From Lycocorax pyrrhopterus obiensis (Eukaryota; Chordata; Aves; Passeriformes; Paradisaeidae), in the NCBI GenBank assembly GCA_014706295.1, contig JACSVZ010000064.1:1-64000 (forward strand): a stretch of DNA of 64,000 nucleotides, in the 5' to 3' direction. How positions within the stretch are numbered: the stretch's first letter is position 1; every line of letters starts with the position of its first letter. A program made the translations under genes and the position numbers. The notes under the pieces were generated by a model that was given only the letters and a program-made list of their open reading frames with translations, was not told the DNA's origin and did not search any database. Shown piece by piece: positions 41,036 to 52,827 of the stretch.

Positions 41036-43259
41036 GCCGAGACCAAGCTGCGTGTTTGCTGAGTGAGGGAGAGTCAGAAACCACCTCCCAGCCCCGAGAT
41101 AACAGAGCTGCCGGAAACGACTCTCGGCGGGCAGCAAAGGAAGCACCGCGGGGGCGGAGGGGGGGCGCAGAGAAATGACCTGTCCTTCCAGTGCCTGAAA
41201 TGCTCCTTCTGGGTTTCTCCCTCCTCCAGCAGCTGCCCCCGTGCCTCCCTCAGCCATTGGCGTTCTGACCATTCCGTGCCTCTGGGGCCTCAGCCATGGG
41301 AAGGGGCTGTTCCCTCCCAGCTCGCAGTGGAGTCCTCACCTCCCCAGCTGGAATCACCAGCTCTGCTGCACACCCAGTGCTGGGCATTTGGGAGGTCAGC
41401 GGCTTCTTCCCCAATGAGGTTTCTCATCTTCCCTTGCTGTCCTCAGCTCTTTGGGGTCATTGCTATTTCCTCTGGGAACAGGAGACTCCTCTGTCTCTGC
41501 CGCTTCTCCCCTGCCCTTCTTCATCTTACCTGGTACAAACGCCTCTCTCCCATGTCCCTTACTCCCACCCCCTTTTCCAGGTCAACTCCAGAGCGATCCC
41601 ATATTGGTTATTTTGGTTTACACCAAAACAGGTTTTTCACAAAAAACCTCTACAATGAGGAGAACCATGATGCAGGTAATGATAGTGGTTGTAATAGGAA
41701 CATTCTCATGCGAGTGTTGCACCTCTCCACGGATTAGAAGGAGGTTTCTAGAGAAGTGCAGGGTCCACAGGTTATCACAGATTTTCCAGGTGAAAGCTTA
41801 CCCTGTTATGGACTCCTTCAAAGACCGTGCCTTCTTAGGCTGCAGAGCAGACATAAGATGGTAAGACATGTACAGAGAGATGAGGATTCTTCTCAGCATT
41901 TGTGCTGGGACGTGAAACTTAACAACGGTTCTTGCTGATGCCAGAGACACATCACTGCAGTCTCTCCTTTCCTGGCCTTTGTGTCTCCTCTCTCATCATC
42001 TCTAACCCTTTGTCTCTGACAGAGCTCAGCCTGAGCCAATTCACAGCCACAGCCGCTGTTTCCTAAAGGCCCATCAGTTAGAGGTTGCTGAGCTCGGAGC
42101 TCCCTCCTTCTCTCCCTTATCACCTACTGCCAGATTGGTGTCATTGAGTGCTTTGTTTGTCACTTTCCCTTTTCTTTGTTCTTCCCTTGGAAAGGGGAAA
42201 TGGACATGATGTGAGCCTTAGAGAACCCATAGACACTCTGGCCTTTCACATGCCCTGACAGTGGCCTCTGCTGAACTTGCTCAAGTGAGGGAGTTCCTGA
42301 AGATGCTGAAAGGCTCCTGTCCCCAAAGGAAATGGGGTCTCTAGAGCAAGTCTCTGGAGGGAAACCTCATGTGCAGCTCAGTCTTTCAAGTGTCTCCCTC
42401 CAACACTTGCAGCATTGCTAAATCTGCTAAATCTCAGGATGCCTGAGAAGTGATAAACGTGAAGGAAAAGTGACCAATGAGTTTCAGGTGGAAGGTGGGT
42501 GTGACAGAGCCCTCCGATGATTTGAAATGCTCCTCTACTCCAACAGATTCATTGTTTTCCCTCCCAGATATTCTACTGTTTCACTAAGGTGCTGAATCCT
42601 CTCACGGCTGTTTGTGGACACCTGAGGATTAGAATCAAACGTAGTTAACTGAATTCCAGCCTCAGGTGGGATTCAAAGTACACCTTCCTTACACATCCAG
42701 ATTGGAACGGTGCTTCTCATCCACGTTCCAGGACATGTCAGAGACATTTCACCAGGGACAGAGATGGAGATTTTCCTGTCACCTCAGAAAGTCTCCCTGC
42801 AAACATCTCTCATGCTGTGACCCACTGAGATGACAGCACTCCATTTATCAGACCATGTTGGCCTGTCAGTGCAGCTGCTTTGTCAGCTCCCAGCACAGAT
42901 GCTGGCCTCAAGGCCCAGCTCTTTGCTCTGCAAAGCAGGCTGAGAATAGCAATGGACGTGCCCAGAGGGCCAAAGGCCGTGCCAGAGGCGCAGCCCGCAG
43001 CAGTTTCCTGCCGGGCAGAGGAGGCAGAGGCACGGAGGGCAGGCCGCGCAGTGTGTGCCGAGTGTGTAAGCGCAGCAGGCAGGCTGTGCGAGCCGTGTGT
43101 CCGGCGGCCGTGCGGGGCCGTGCCGGGCGCGGTGTGCGCGGGGCCGCTGCAGAGGAAGGAGCTGCGGAGCCGCCTGAGGCCCGGCGGGCGGAGCGGCAGC
43201 GCCCCCTGCTGGCCGCGGCCGGCGCTGTGGCCCCGGCCCCGCCCGGCCCCGCCCGCGGC
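41036..43259. other. VB6-VA9 spacer, LTR-free
   Basis: The homologue of the VB3-VA3 spacer, shorter by the length of the LTR. The target site near 42230 reads aacccatagacac instead of aaccagacagc. No gene is seen. Confidence 0.6.
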
Positions 43260-43298
43260 GGTTCGTGCCCGGCCGCAGCCCCGGCTCCTCTGCCCGTG
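43260..43298 (-). promoter_or_regulatory. RSS of VA9, 23-bp spacer
   Basis: Heptamer CACGGGC (43292-43298), spacer 43269-43291, nonamer GCACGAACC (43260-43268). Confidence 0.8.
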
Positions 43299-44116
43299 TC
43301 CCCCAGCGCGCAGTAATACACGGCCGCGTCCCCGCGCCGGGGCCGCCCGAGCCACAGCGCGCTGGAATGCCGGTCTGCCGACACCCACAGATGACCCGCA
43401 ATGTCCGGCACCTCTTTGGACGCTTTCACAGTGAACGCCAAGAGTTCGGGGCCCCGGCCCGGGAGCTGACGATACCAGTAGATATAATCGCTAGTCCCTA
43501 TGTTGGGGTGTGAGCAGCTGATGTTGATGCCGGTGCTCTCGGTGGTCTGCAGTGACGGCTCCTGCTGTACCTGGCCTCTGGCCACAGCCACTGCCACGGA
43601 GAAAAGAAGAATCATTTTCCATCAGCAGCAAATGCCATACGCGCAGACAGAGGAGAGGGCAGAGGAGGACAGATCTGAGCTCGGTGGGATATGTTCTGAG
43701 AATAAAGCATGCAGAGATTATTTCTCCAAGAATGATTGCTTGGAAATCAGAATGTGGGATACTTCGGAGAAGACTCAGACTGCAGAAGAGGAGATTGGAA
43801 TGAGGAAAAGGGATTGGCTGCAATGAATGGGTGGGTGGATGAATGAACGAATCCATGAACGGCTAAAGAACTGGAGTAATAAAACCGGCAAGTTCGGAGG
43901 GAATGGATTCATTAAGGAGAGAAGGGATGAGGGCAGTGGGTGAAAAAGGAGCGAGGAGTAGCAGGAGTGCCAGAGACGAATCCCGAGCGCAGTGCTGATC
44001 CCAGGCAGCCCCAGCCCCAGCCCCAGCCCCGGCCTCGGCCACCTCCACTGCCACCCCCGCGCACCGAGCAGCACCGCGGCCAGCGCCGCCAGCCCCGCGC
44101 CCCGACACCGCCGCAT
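43299..44116 (-). CDS. VA9, TCR alpha/delta V segment, family A
   Basis: Leader exon 44065-44116 has donor GTGCGC, the intron is 474 nt, and V exon 43299-43590 is 292 nt. The mature start is GQVQQEPSLQTTESTG, the CDR1 region PNIGTSDYIY and the CDR2 region TVKASKEV. It ends CALGD. By flank it is the second-copy partner of VA3, but its V exon is closer to VA2 and VA6. This points to sequence exchange between copies. Open and probably functional. Confidence 0.88.
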
Positions 44117-44983
44117 CCCGCTGCTCCGCCGCCCGAGCACCGCTGCTCCCGCCAGCCCCGGCTCTCTGCTGCGGCCGTGCCGCCTCCTCTCCCCTCCGCC
44201 TCCACTTCTCCACTCTCCTCTCCGCCGCCGCCAGCTCCGCCCCGGGGCTGAGCCCTGCGCCGACGCCGCTCGGGCTCTCGCCGAGTCCTGGAGGGGAACG
44301 GGGGGGAGGCGAGAGCGGTGGGAGTGGGGCGGCGGTCGGGTCTCTGCACTTCGGAGGCGGCGGGGCCGGGGTTGGTGTCAGGGGATCGGCTGGTACCGTG
44401 GAGCTCAAGATTGACAGTCTATGTGCTCCTTTCTCTCCCATAATCTGTTCCTTCACATCCCCTCTTTGCTGTCACGTGGCGAATCCTGAATTGTCCTTCA
44501 GGGCACTCAAAAGAAATCCACTCGCGTGGATACAGGAGGTGGACAGGAACCCTCGGTTTGTCTCCCTGTCCACGAATCCAACTTGATGCGGCACAGGGGG
44601 GAGTAACTTTGCACTGGCCTGGAGAGACGTCTGTGTGCGTCTGCGTGTGTGTGTGTGTGTGTGAGCACTCGCAGCCATGGTGAAGCACTCCCAACACTCC
44701 AGACGGAATTAAGCTGAGAATCCAAACTTGGGTGAAACCATCCTTGTTGGGGCCTGCAGTTGGCAGCGGGAGAGCGTGATGCTTAGAGCAGCTGGAAAAG
44801 GAGGGCTCAGGAAGCCGGGACTGCATTTCAGCGCCTCTTCCCTGGACAAATCTCCTGCAGGCTGCTACATCACTGTTCAACTGCATACAGGCTCCTTCTG
44901 AATCTGGGAAAATGCTGCTCTGTGATGCTTAGGGCAGAGCAGTGGACAGTGTCTCCAGTGTGATCAACGCATTTCACTTGTTG

Positions 44984-45028
<45 letters not shown>

Positions 45029-46232
45029 TATGCAGAGGCTCCTGGAGGCTCCTGCACATTGGTGTGGATTTGTGCATGGATTTGTGCTCCCACATGGATT
45101 CCTGTGGACCCTGGCTGCACAGAAGCGTACACAACCAGGAACACAGGCAAGAACACAACCAAGCATGGACGCTGCTGAGGACACCTGGGAACAATTGTGG
45201 CAGGGCTGGAGCCTTGTGGGGAAGGACAAGGAGTCAGGCAAGGCCATTGCATAGTTTGTGTACTCACAGGCTGAACAGAGGATAAGATGTCAAACAAGGC
45301 CTGAATACTTTCCTGAAGGCAGTTTTAACAGGACAGGGTTGAAACCAGCTGCCCAATGCCCACATGTGGGCAGGCAAAACCCGGTGACCATCAGGGTGTG
45401 CTGAGGAGTGAAGAAGGGAGGGCATACATGTAAGTGTGTGGGAATAGATATGTGTTGGGATGTACTTTATGTGTGCACATCTCTGTACAGGAACGTTCAT
45501 GTAGATGTGCGTGCGAAGACTTGGGTGCAGGAGCAGAAAACAGGAGTGAGCATGTGTGTTTTGTATATCTGTGGGTACACGCCGGAAGGAGAAGTGTCTG
45601 TGCCTGGGGCAATGTGTATGCACACACCTCTCCCTAAATGCAGAGGTATGAGTCACTCTTCGGGTGTGTGCAAGCTCCAGAGTTTGTTTGTGGTACCGTG
45701 AACTTGTGTATGTGCAAATGGATGGATGAGTTCTTTAATTACTTCTTCTTCTACTCTGGGTGCTGCTTTATTCCCAGAAAGGCTTCAGGGAGGCTCAGGG
45801 ATGGGATGGAACTGGGGAGAAGTGACACCAGTTAAAATGAGGACAAATAGGCATTGGGTGTGTCAGCCTTTTCCCTGTCATTTGTCAGCAGGTCCCCTTC
45901 CTCACCGAGCAACGAGCCAGCATCTCCTGAGCCTTCCTTTGGCTGCCAATAGGCCCAGAAATACCTTCCCTGATTCCCTTGACCCTACCTGCAGTTTTCC
46001 TCTCCAGCAGAATTGTGCACGTTGCAGGGGAGCAGCCTTGTGCCCGGAGGAGTCTCCCGCGGAAAGGCCAGCCCGTGTGCTGGGCCCGTGGTCGCTCCCG
46101 GCCGGGGTCCCGCGGGTCCAGCGCGCGGCTCGGTCCCTGCCCCGCCCGGCGGCGCGAGCCGGGAGCCGGAGCGGCCCCTGCTGGCCGCGGCCGGCGCTGT
46201 GGCCCCGGCCTCCGCCCGGCCCCGCCCGCGGC
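44117..46232. other. VA9-VA10 spacer, B-less
   Basis: Homologue of 16634-18754: type II 5' flank, GT tract (44643-44662), AC tract (44987-45028), diverged A-B block. From 44720 onward it repeats again after the gap at 46753. No gene is seen. Confidence 0.6.
44987..45028. repeat. (AC)n microsatellite
   Basis: About 40 bases of AC with one cgcac interruption at the end. Counterpart of 17515-17554. Confidence 0.95.
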
Positions 46233-46273
46233 GGTTCCGTGCCCGGCCGCAGCCCCCGGCTCCTCTGCCCGTG
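46233..46273 (-). promoter_or_regulatory. Damaged RSS copy of VA10
   Basis: The heptamer CACGGGC (46267-46273) is intact. The nonamer region (46233-46242) has an extra base (ggttccgtgc) and the spacer also gains a base. These fit the sequence noise of this contig end. Confidence 0.5.
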
Positions 46274-46563
46274 TCCCTCAGCGCGCAGTATACACGGCCG
46301 CGTCCCCGCGCCGGGGCCGCCCGAGCCACAGCGCGCTGGAATGCCGGTCTGCCCGACACCCACAGATGACCCTCTGCTCCAGCACCGGTTTTATGCCTCG
46401 GACAGCCGTTTCTATCAGCTGGAGTGGTTGGTCGGGGAATTGACGATACCAATGAGTAGAGTCTGCTAGTAATTTTGGGGTGCAAGCAAGTGAGGTTCAG
46501 GCCGGTGCCCCTCGGTGGTCTCTGCCCACGGCCTCTGCTGCACTTGGTCTGTGTCTGCAGCCA
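46274..46563 (-). pseudogene. VA10, noisy partial A-prime V exon, probably an assembly duplicate of VA11
   Basis: The V exon has the VA4/VA11 sequence but with several indels: cagtatacac loses a base in the YYC codons, gcccgacac gains one, ccctctgctcc loses one, and tctgctagt and gcccctcgg gain one each. No continuous frame spans it. Its leader is missing because the sequence stops at the N gap 190 bases further on. I expect it to vanish in a corrected assembly. Confidence 0.8.
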
Positions 46564-46752
46564 CTGCTGGGAAAGAAGGAAGAAAAGACAAAGATCGTCA
46601 ACTCCGTGCCATTCTGAGTGCTCTTTTGCCAGACGGAGTCAGGAACAGTGTCCACAAGGCAGAGCCAGACTGGACGTGAATATGAGGGAATTCGAAATTC
46701 ATGCATGCAGAGATCAGGCAGAAGTCAGGTCCACACATGCACGGATGGGTAG

Positions 46753-46762
46753 NNNNNNNNNN
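46753..46762. other. Assembly gap, 10 N
   Basis: Ten N between two near-identical 2-kb segments (44720-46752 and 46763-48788). The sequence left of the gap ends at a point matched at 48788, and the sequence right of it begins at a point matched at 44720. Confidence 0.99.
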
Positions 46763-47024
46763 ATCCAAACTTGGGTGAAACCATCCTTGTTGGGCCTGCA
46801 GTTGGCAGCGGGAGAGCGTGATGCTTAGAGCAGCTGGAAAAGGAGGGCTCAGGAAGCCGGGACTGCATTTCAGCGCCTCTTCCCTGGACAAATCTCCTGC
46901 AGGCTGCTACATCACTGTTCAACTGCATACAGGCTCCTCTGAATCTGGGAAAATGCTGCTCTGTGATGCTTAGGGCAGAGCAGTGGACAGTGTCTCCAGT
47001 GTGATCAACGCATTTCACTTGTTG

Positions 47025-47028
<4 letters not shown>

Positions 47029-47070
<42 letters not shown>
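47029..47070. repeat. (AC)n microsatellite
   Basis: About 40 bases of AC, matching 44987-45028 in flanks and length class. Confidence 0.95.
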
Positions 47071-47071
<1 letters not shown>

Positions 47072-48271
47072 TATGCAGAGGCTCCTGGAGGCTCCTGCAC
47101 ATTGGTGTGGATTTGTGCATGGATTTGTGCTCCCACATGGATTCCTGTGGACCCTGGCTGCACAGAAGCGTACACAAACCAGGAACACAGGCAAGAACAC
47201 AACCAAGCATGGACGCTGCTGAGGACACCTGGGAACAATTGTGGCAGGGCTGGAGCCTTGTGGGGAAGGACAAGGAGTCAGGCAAGGCCATTGCATAGTT
47301 TGTGTACTCACAGGCTGAACAGAGGATAAGATGTCAAACAAGGCCTGAATACTTTCCTGAAGGCAGTTTTAACAGGACAGGGTTGAAACCAGCTGCCCAA
47401 TGCCCACATGTGGGCAGGCAAAACCCGGTGACCATCAGGGTGTGCTGAGGAGTGAAGAAGGGAGGGCATACATGTAAGTGTGTGGGAATAGATATGTGTT
47501 GGGATGTACTTTATGTGTGCACATCTCTGTACAGGAACGTTCATGTAGATGTGCGTGCGAAGACTTGGGTGCAGGAGCAGAAACAGGAGTGAGCATGTGT
47601 GTTTGTATATCTGTGGGTACACGCCGGAAGGAGAAGTGTCTGTGCCTGGGGCAATGTGTATGCACACACCTCTCCCTAAATGCAGAGGTATGAGTCACTC
47701 TTCGGGTGTGTGCAAGCTCCAGAGTTTGTTTGTGGTACCGTGAACTTGTGTATGTGCAAATGGATGGATGAGTTCTTTAATTACTTCTTCTTCTACTCTG
47801 GGTGCTGCTTTATTCCCAGAAAGGCTTCAGGGAGGCTCAGGGATGGGATGGAACTGGGGAGAAGTGACACCAGTTAAAATGAGGACAAATAGGCATTGGG
47901 TGTGTCAGCCTTTTCCCTGTCATTTGTCAGCAGGTCCCCTTCCTCACCGAGCAACGAGCCAGCATCTCCTGAGCCTTCCTTTGGCTGCCAATAGGCCCAG
48001 AAATACCTTCCCTGATTCCCTTGACCCTACCTGCAGTTTTCCTCTCCAGCAGAATTGTGCACGTTGCAGGGGAGCAGCCTTGTGCCCGGAGGAGTCTCCC
48101 GCGGAAGGCCAGCCCGTGTGCTGGGCCCGTGGTCGCTCCCGGCCGGGGTCCCGCGGGTCCAGCGCGCGGCTCGGTCCCTGCCCCGCCCGGCGGCGCGAGC
48201 CGGGAGCGGAGCGGCCCCTGCTGGCCGCGGCCGGCGCTGTGGCCCCGGCCCCGCCCGGCCCCGCCCGCGGC

Positions 48272-48310
48272 GGTTCGTGCCCGGCCGCAGCCCCGGCTCC
48301 TCTGCCCGTG
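48272..48310 (-). promoter_or_regulatory. RSS of VA11, 23-bp spacer
   Basis: Heptamer CACGGGC (48304-48310), spacer 48281-48303, nonamer GCACGAACC (48272-48280). Confidence 0.8.
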
Positions 48311-49135
48311 TCCCTCAGCGCGCAGTAATACACGGCCGCGTCCCCGCGCCGGGGCCGCCCGAGCCACAGCGCGCTGGAATGCCGGTCTGCCGACACCCAC
48401 AGATGACCCTCTGGCTCCAGCACCGGTTTTATGCCTCGGACAGCCGTTTCTATCAGCTGGAGTGGTTGGTCGGGGAATTGACGATACCAATGAGTAGAGT
48501 CTGCAGTAATTTTGGGGTGCAAGCAAGTGAGGTTCAGGCCGGTGCCCTCGGTGGTCTCTGCCCACGGCCTCTGCTGCACTTGGTCTGTGTCTGCAGCCAC
48601 TGCTGGGAAAGAAGGAAGAAAAGACAAAGATCGTCAACTCCGTGCCATTCTGAGTGCTCTTTTGCCAGACGGAGTCAGGAACAGTGTCCACAAGGCAGAG
48701 CCAGACTGGACGTGAATATGAGGGAATTCGAAATTCATGCATGCAGAGATCAGGCAGAAGTCAGGTCCACACATGCACGGATGGGTAGAGAAAGGAGGAG
48801 TTAAAGTGAAGAACAGAATGCTGTATTCAGGGCAAAAGAAATGCTGAACGTACAGGGCAAAATATAGGTGTATGGAAAAGCAGGCACACATGCAAGCAGG
48901 ATATACCGACACAAATTATGAAGACTTCTCGGGTAAGAGAGGGCAGACAGGCAGGGAGAGGGAAAGAGTTGAGGAGGAGCGGGAACAGCCCGCGCCAGTC
49001 TCCCTGGGGAATGCGCCAGTCTCCCTGGGGAATACCCCAGCCCCAGCTCCAGCCCCGGCGCCCACCGTGTCAAACCCACGCACCGAGCAGCACCGCGGCC
49101 AGCGCCGCCAGCCCCGCGCCCCGACACCGCCGCAT
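48311..49135 (-). CDS. VA11, divergent family A (A-prime) TCR V segment
   Basis: Second-copy partner of VA4. Leader exon 49084-49135 is of the MRRCRGAG type with donor GTGCGT. The intron is 484 nt and V exon 48311-48599 is 289 nt. It differs from VA4 by a CDR2-proximal replacement (LIETAV instead of LIATAV). It keeps the CAGCAG tandem acceptor and the NLT sequon. It ends CALRD. Open and probably functional. Confidence 0.87.
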
Positions 49136-50176
49136 CCCGCCGCTCCGCCGCCCGAGCACCGCTGTCCCTGCCAGCCCCGGCTCTCTGCTCCGGCAGCGCC
49201 GCCTCCTCTCCTCTGCTCTCCCCTCCGCCGCCGCCAGCTCCGCCCCGAGGCTGAGCCCTGCGCAGGTGCCGCTCGGGCTCTCGCCGGGTCCTGGCTGGAT
49301 GCGGGGGGCGGGGAGGCGAGAGCGGTGGGAGCGGGGCGGCGGTCGGAGCTGTGGCCCACAGAAACAGCGGGGTCGAGTGTCCCGGGGAGCACAGGACTGA
49401 CAGATTATTTTCTCCCTTCTCCCCCATCAACTATTCCTTCCCGTTCCCCCTCCACTGGCACGTGGGGATTTCCGAATTGTCCTTCAGGGCACGCGTTTGT
49501 AAGAACAGACAAGGGGCACAAGAGGCAGAGGGCCCTGCTGAGCTCAAGACCCTGGGCTCATTTCCTGTCTAAGAGAGCATCCGTGCTGGCAACGATTGAC
49601 AAGGCAGAAAAACAGTTGTGCAATATCAGAGGGAAGAGACGAGTGGGATTCTGTGAGAGAAACAACTCTGCAGTCAGGAAGGTCAGTGAGGAAGGAGGGA
49701 GAGGAGCTGCTCCAGGCACCAGAGCACTGATATTTCTGCAGCCTGTGATGAAGACCATGGTGAGGGAGGGTTGTCCCCCCACAGCCTATGAAAGTCCGTG
49801 GTAGAGCAGAGATCCATCCTGTGGAAGATCCAAAGCCACAGCAGGTGGATGTGTCGTTAAGGAAGATGTGACCCCGTGGAAAGCCCCCACGGGAGCGAGG
49901 TCCTGGCAGGACTATGTCCCCATGGAGAGGAGCCCATTCCGGAGCTGATTTTCTGGCAGGACCTGTGGACACATGGGGGACCCATCCTGGGGGCATCTCT
50001 TCCTGAAAGACTGCACTCCGTGGACAGGACGCGTTCTGAAGCAGTTGGTGAAGAACTACGCAGCCCATAGAAAGGACCTGTGTTGGAGAGTTTCTTGCAG
50101 GATTGTCTCGCATGGGAGGGACAAGAGGCTGGAGCAGGGAAAGAGCATGAGGAAGGATATGAACTGAATGCATCCC

Positions 50177-50481
50177 TGTCGCACTTGGACACGAAAGAAC
50201 CACGCAGACACCTTGTCAGGAGAGAAGCAAGGAAAAGAGGGGGTCAGAGACCCCGAGCTTTATTATATATGTTCTTAAAAACCACCGTGGATTGGAGGGG
50301 AGAAATTACCACCCCTCAATCACACTGGTTAAAAGAAAAGTCCATCAAATGTCTGCGCCTAGGAGAATGGAATGAAAAACAATAAAGTACGGTTAACAAT
50401 ACATGGCTATGTTTACAGAAAGTGCGTGAGAAACTGTTACAGAAAATGAAAACATCGAAGAGCTGCAAACTCAGAGCAACA
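50177..50481 (-). mobile_element. Second solo LTR, class II ERV-like, different family
   Basis: On the minus strand the 305-bp element starts TGTTGCTCTG and ends GCGACA. It holds a tatataataaagc TATA/poly(A) cluster about 205 bases in. It is bounded by a perfect 6-bp duplication (catccc on the plus strand at 50171-50176 and 50482-50487). It shares no obvious sequence with the 336-bp LTR. No internal retroviral sequence is present. Confidence 0.85.
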
Positions 50482-50779
50482 CATCCCCCATTTCCTGTCC
50501 CCTGTGTGGGGTCTAGGCAGAAATTCAGGAGTGAAGTTTAGCCTGGAAGGAAAGGAGGAGAGTGAAGAAAGCGGTTTTGGGTTTGCTCTTATTTCTCCTT
50601 ATCCTCTTCTAAATTTGTAAATCAATAAAATTAATTTCCCCAAGTCAACCCAGTTTTTCCCATGACAGTAGCTGGTGAGGGATCTCCCTGTCCTTATCTG
50701 AACCCCTATTCGTTTCACTGCAATTTCCCTCCTGTCCTGTTGATAGAGGGGAAGTGATAAAGCAGCTTGGGGGCCGTCT

Positions 50780-51340
50780 GACACTCTGCCAAGGTCAACT
50801 CACCCCCAACAGTCCATGCTCATGCTGGAGCAGCATCGCAGAAGAAATGCTCAGCAATGTTTTAGTGCACAAAGGACATTCCAGCAGCAGTGACACCGGG
50901 AAGGAGATGTCCGCAGAGCTCACTGCCCATGCCAAAAGCACTGGCAGGCAGTTGGCTTCCTTTGTCATGATAGTGTTTTTCACCAAGCAGTTTGCAGACG
51001 GTGCCATAATGCCAGAAGGACATGGCTGAGAGGATCAGGAACTCGGTCATACCCAGGAAGAAGTGGGAGAATGAAATCAGGAAATGCAAATGGTAGTGCT
51101 GGTGACAAGGAATGACTCCAGCATCTGAGGGTGACACAGCAGATCTCCAAGAAGGAAAGCCTAGAAAGGAATAATGTATCAGGATCTTCAGGGGCTGCTC
51201 AGGACTCAAGGTGGCAAGGATGAGGTGATTCCCACTACAGTTAGGAGACCCATGGAGAAATAAAAACAACGGGTCCATGTGGCACGTGGGGACCTCACCC
51301 TGTCTGACTGATTTTGTGTTTCCTTTGGCACAATGCACTA
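50780..51340 (-). pseudogene. Olfactory receptor pseudogene fragment
   Basis: Olfactory receptors are 7-TM odorant GPCRs. Across two or three shifted frames on the minus strand one can read parts of TM1-TM4 in order. These are GNHLILATLSPE (TM1), SHFFLGMTEFLILSAMSF then HYGTVCKLL where the family has DRYVAICKPL (TM3), SFPVSLLLECPLC (TM4-EL2), and NIAEHFFCDAAP (near 50829-50861), the family's HFFCD signature. Frameshifts, stops and the lost DRY motif make it dead. The C-terminal part is absent. In mammals OR genes flank TRAV arrays, which gives the relic synteny interest. Confidence 0.82.
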
Positions 51341-52476
51341 TTCTGGTTGGAACAGCTTTTTGGGGTCCAGAAGGAATCAGTTACCCTGGCAGAAGCAGGA
51401 AGCAAAAGTGTCCTGGGCTAAGTTCTTTGTGTCTGTTGGTGTCAGAGAAATAAAATCAACCATGACTAGAAGGCAAGGGAACCACTCTACCTGGCCCTGG
51501 CAGGGCTGAGGAGCACGTGGCAGAACACAGAAAAGAGAATTTGGCTGAGCTCTGACAAGCATTTCTAGTATGGTGGAATGGACCTTTGTCAGGTAAGGGC
51601 TGACTGTGGCCTGTGGCAACTCATTCCATGTCTGGTAACTTCTGTTTCTCTTGGTTTTCAATTGCCCAGTTCCCAATTGCCGAATTTAAATGCACAAGGA
51701 GTTGCATGAACGGAGATATGCATTCTTCTCATAAGAGACAGGCAGCAGTATAATTCATTAAAGTAAAACAGAGACTTAACAAAATTCGATGGTAAATGCA
51801 AGAAGAGTTTAACAGGATTTGGTGGCAAGGCACACTTGTTCATTTACTGCAGAGAATACAGATAAAATTGTCAGGGAGACCTATCAAGTCCCAAGGATCA
51901 GAATGAACAGCCTTGCACTCTGAACACCTTCTCAGTGGGAAGTTTAGGTGTGACTGCATCCAGATGTAGTTTAAGACTCTGTGAACAGTTTATTTTGAAA
52001 GACTATTATATGTATAATGAATCCTATATGTGACCTAGCTAAAATTTCAGTGTAGCATGCTGTTGCCGTGTCCTCACATGAACGACCTTCAGCTGTCACT
52101 TGGACTTCACAAAAGGCAAAAAGACCTGAGCAGTCTTAGGGAGGAGAAGGACAGAGGCAAGAGGAGAACCAGCCTGAGACGGGCTGGGTGGGAATATGTG
52201 CCCTCACTGATGCATTTCTGAGAAAACACCGGTAGGCCTTTATAGACAGGCCAGAGGATGCCACGTTCCCCAGAAAGCACAGAGCCTTTTCTGAAGGAGC
52301 AAGAGATACCTTGGGAAAGACCCTGCTGCCCTCCCTGCCTCGCACAGATCATCTCAGTGTGCACATGTAGCTGTGTTTGGGGGAGGCTGTTCGCTGCCGT
52401 TAGGAGCTCAGCCGCACACAGCCCGCGCTGAGAAGAGGGGCTGAGCAAGGTCGGTGACTCCAAGCTGGAGCTCCTG

Positions 52477-52827
52477 GTGCCGGTGGTGTCAGTGTCGGTG
52501 CAGGTGTCGGTGTCGGTATCAGTGCCGGAGTCGGTGCCGGTGTCAATGCCAGTGTCGGTGTGGGTGTCGGTGCCAGTGTCAGTGTCGGAGTCGGTGCCTG
52601 TTTCGGTGCCAGTGTCAATGCCGGTGTCGGTGTGGGTGTCGCTGCCAGTGTCGGTGTCGGAGTCGGTGCCCGTTTCGGCGCCGGTGTCTCTGTCGGTGCC
52701 GGTGCCGGTGTCCGTTTCGGTGTCGGTGTCGGTGTCGGTGTCGGTGCCGGTGTCGGTGTCGGTGTCAATGCCGGTGTCGGTGTCAATGCCGGTGCCGGTG
52801 CCGGTTTCGGTGTCGGTGTCGGTGTCG
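52477..52827. repeat. Hexamer minisatellite, copy 3
   Basis: About 350 bases, the counterpart of 20991-21442 but about 100 bases shorter, with the same first units (ccggtggtgtcagtgtcgg). It lies about 120 bases beyond the VA12 RSS. Confidence 0.95.

Larger units (their letters stand above)
44720..46752. repeat. Left copy of a direct repeat flanking the 10-N gap
   Basis: This segment matches 46763-48788 end to end. It carries single-base insertions and losses concentrated after about 46060 (for example gcggaaaggcc, ggttccgtgc, cagtatacac, gcccctcgg) that the right copy and 17.3-19.3 kb do not have. The likely explanation is an unmerged contig end, not biology. Confidence 0.85.
46763..48788. 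repeat. Right copy of the direct repeat flanking the 10-N gap
   Basis: Clean counterpart of 44720-46752, and homologous at greater distance to 17.25-19.27 kb. It contains the AC tract at 47029-47070, the diverged A-B block and VA11. There is no gene between 46763 and 48271. Confidence 0.85.
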
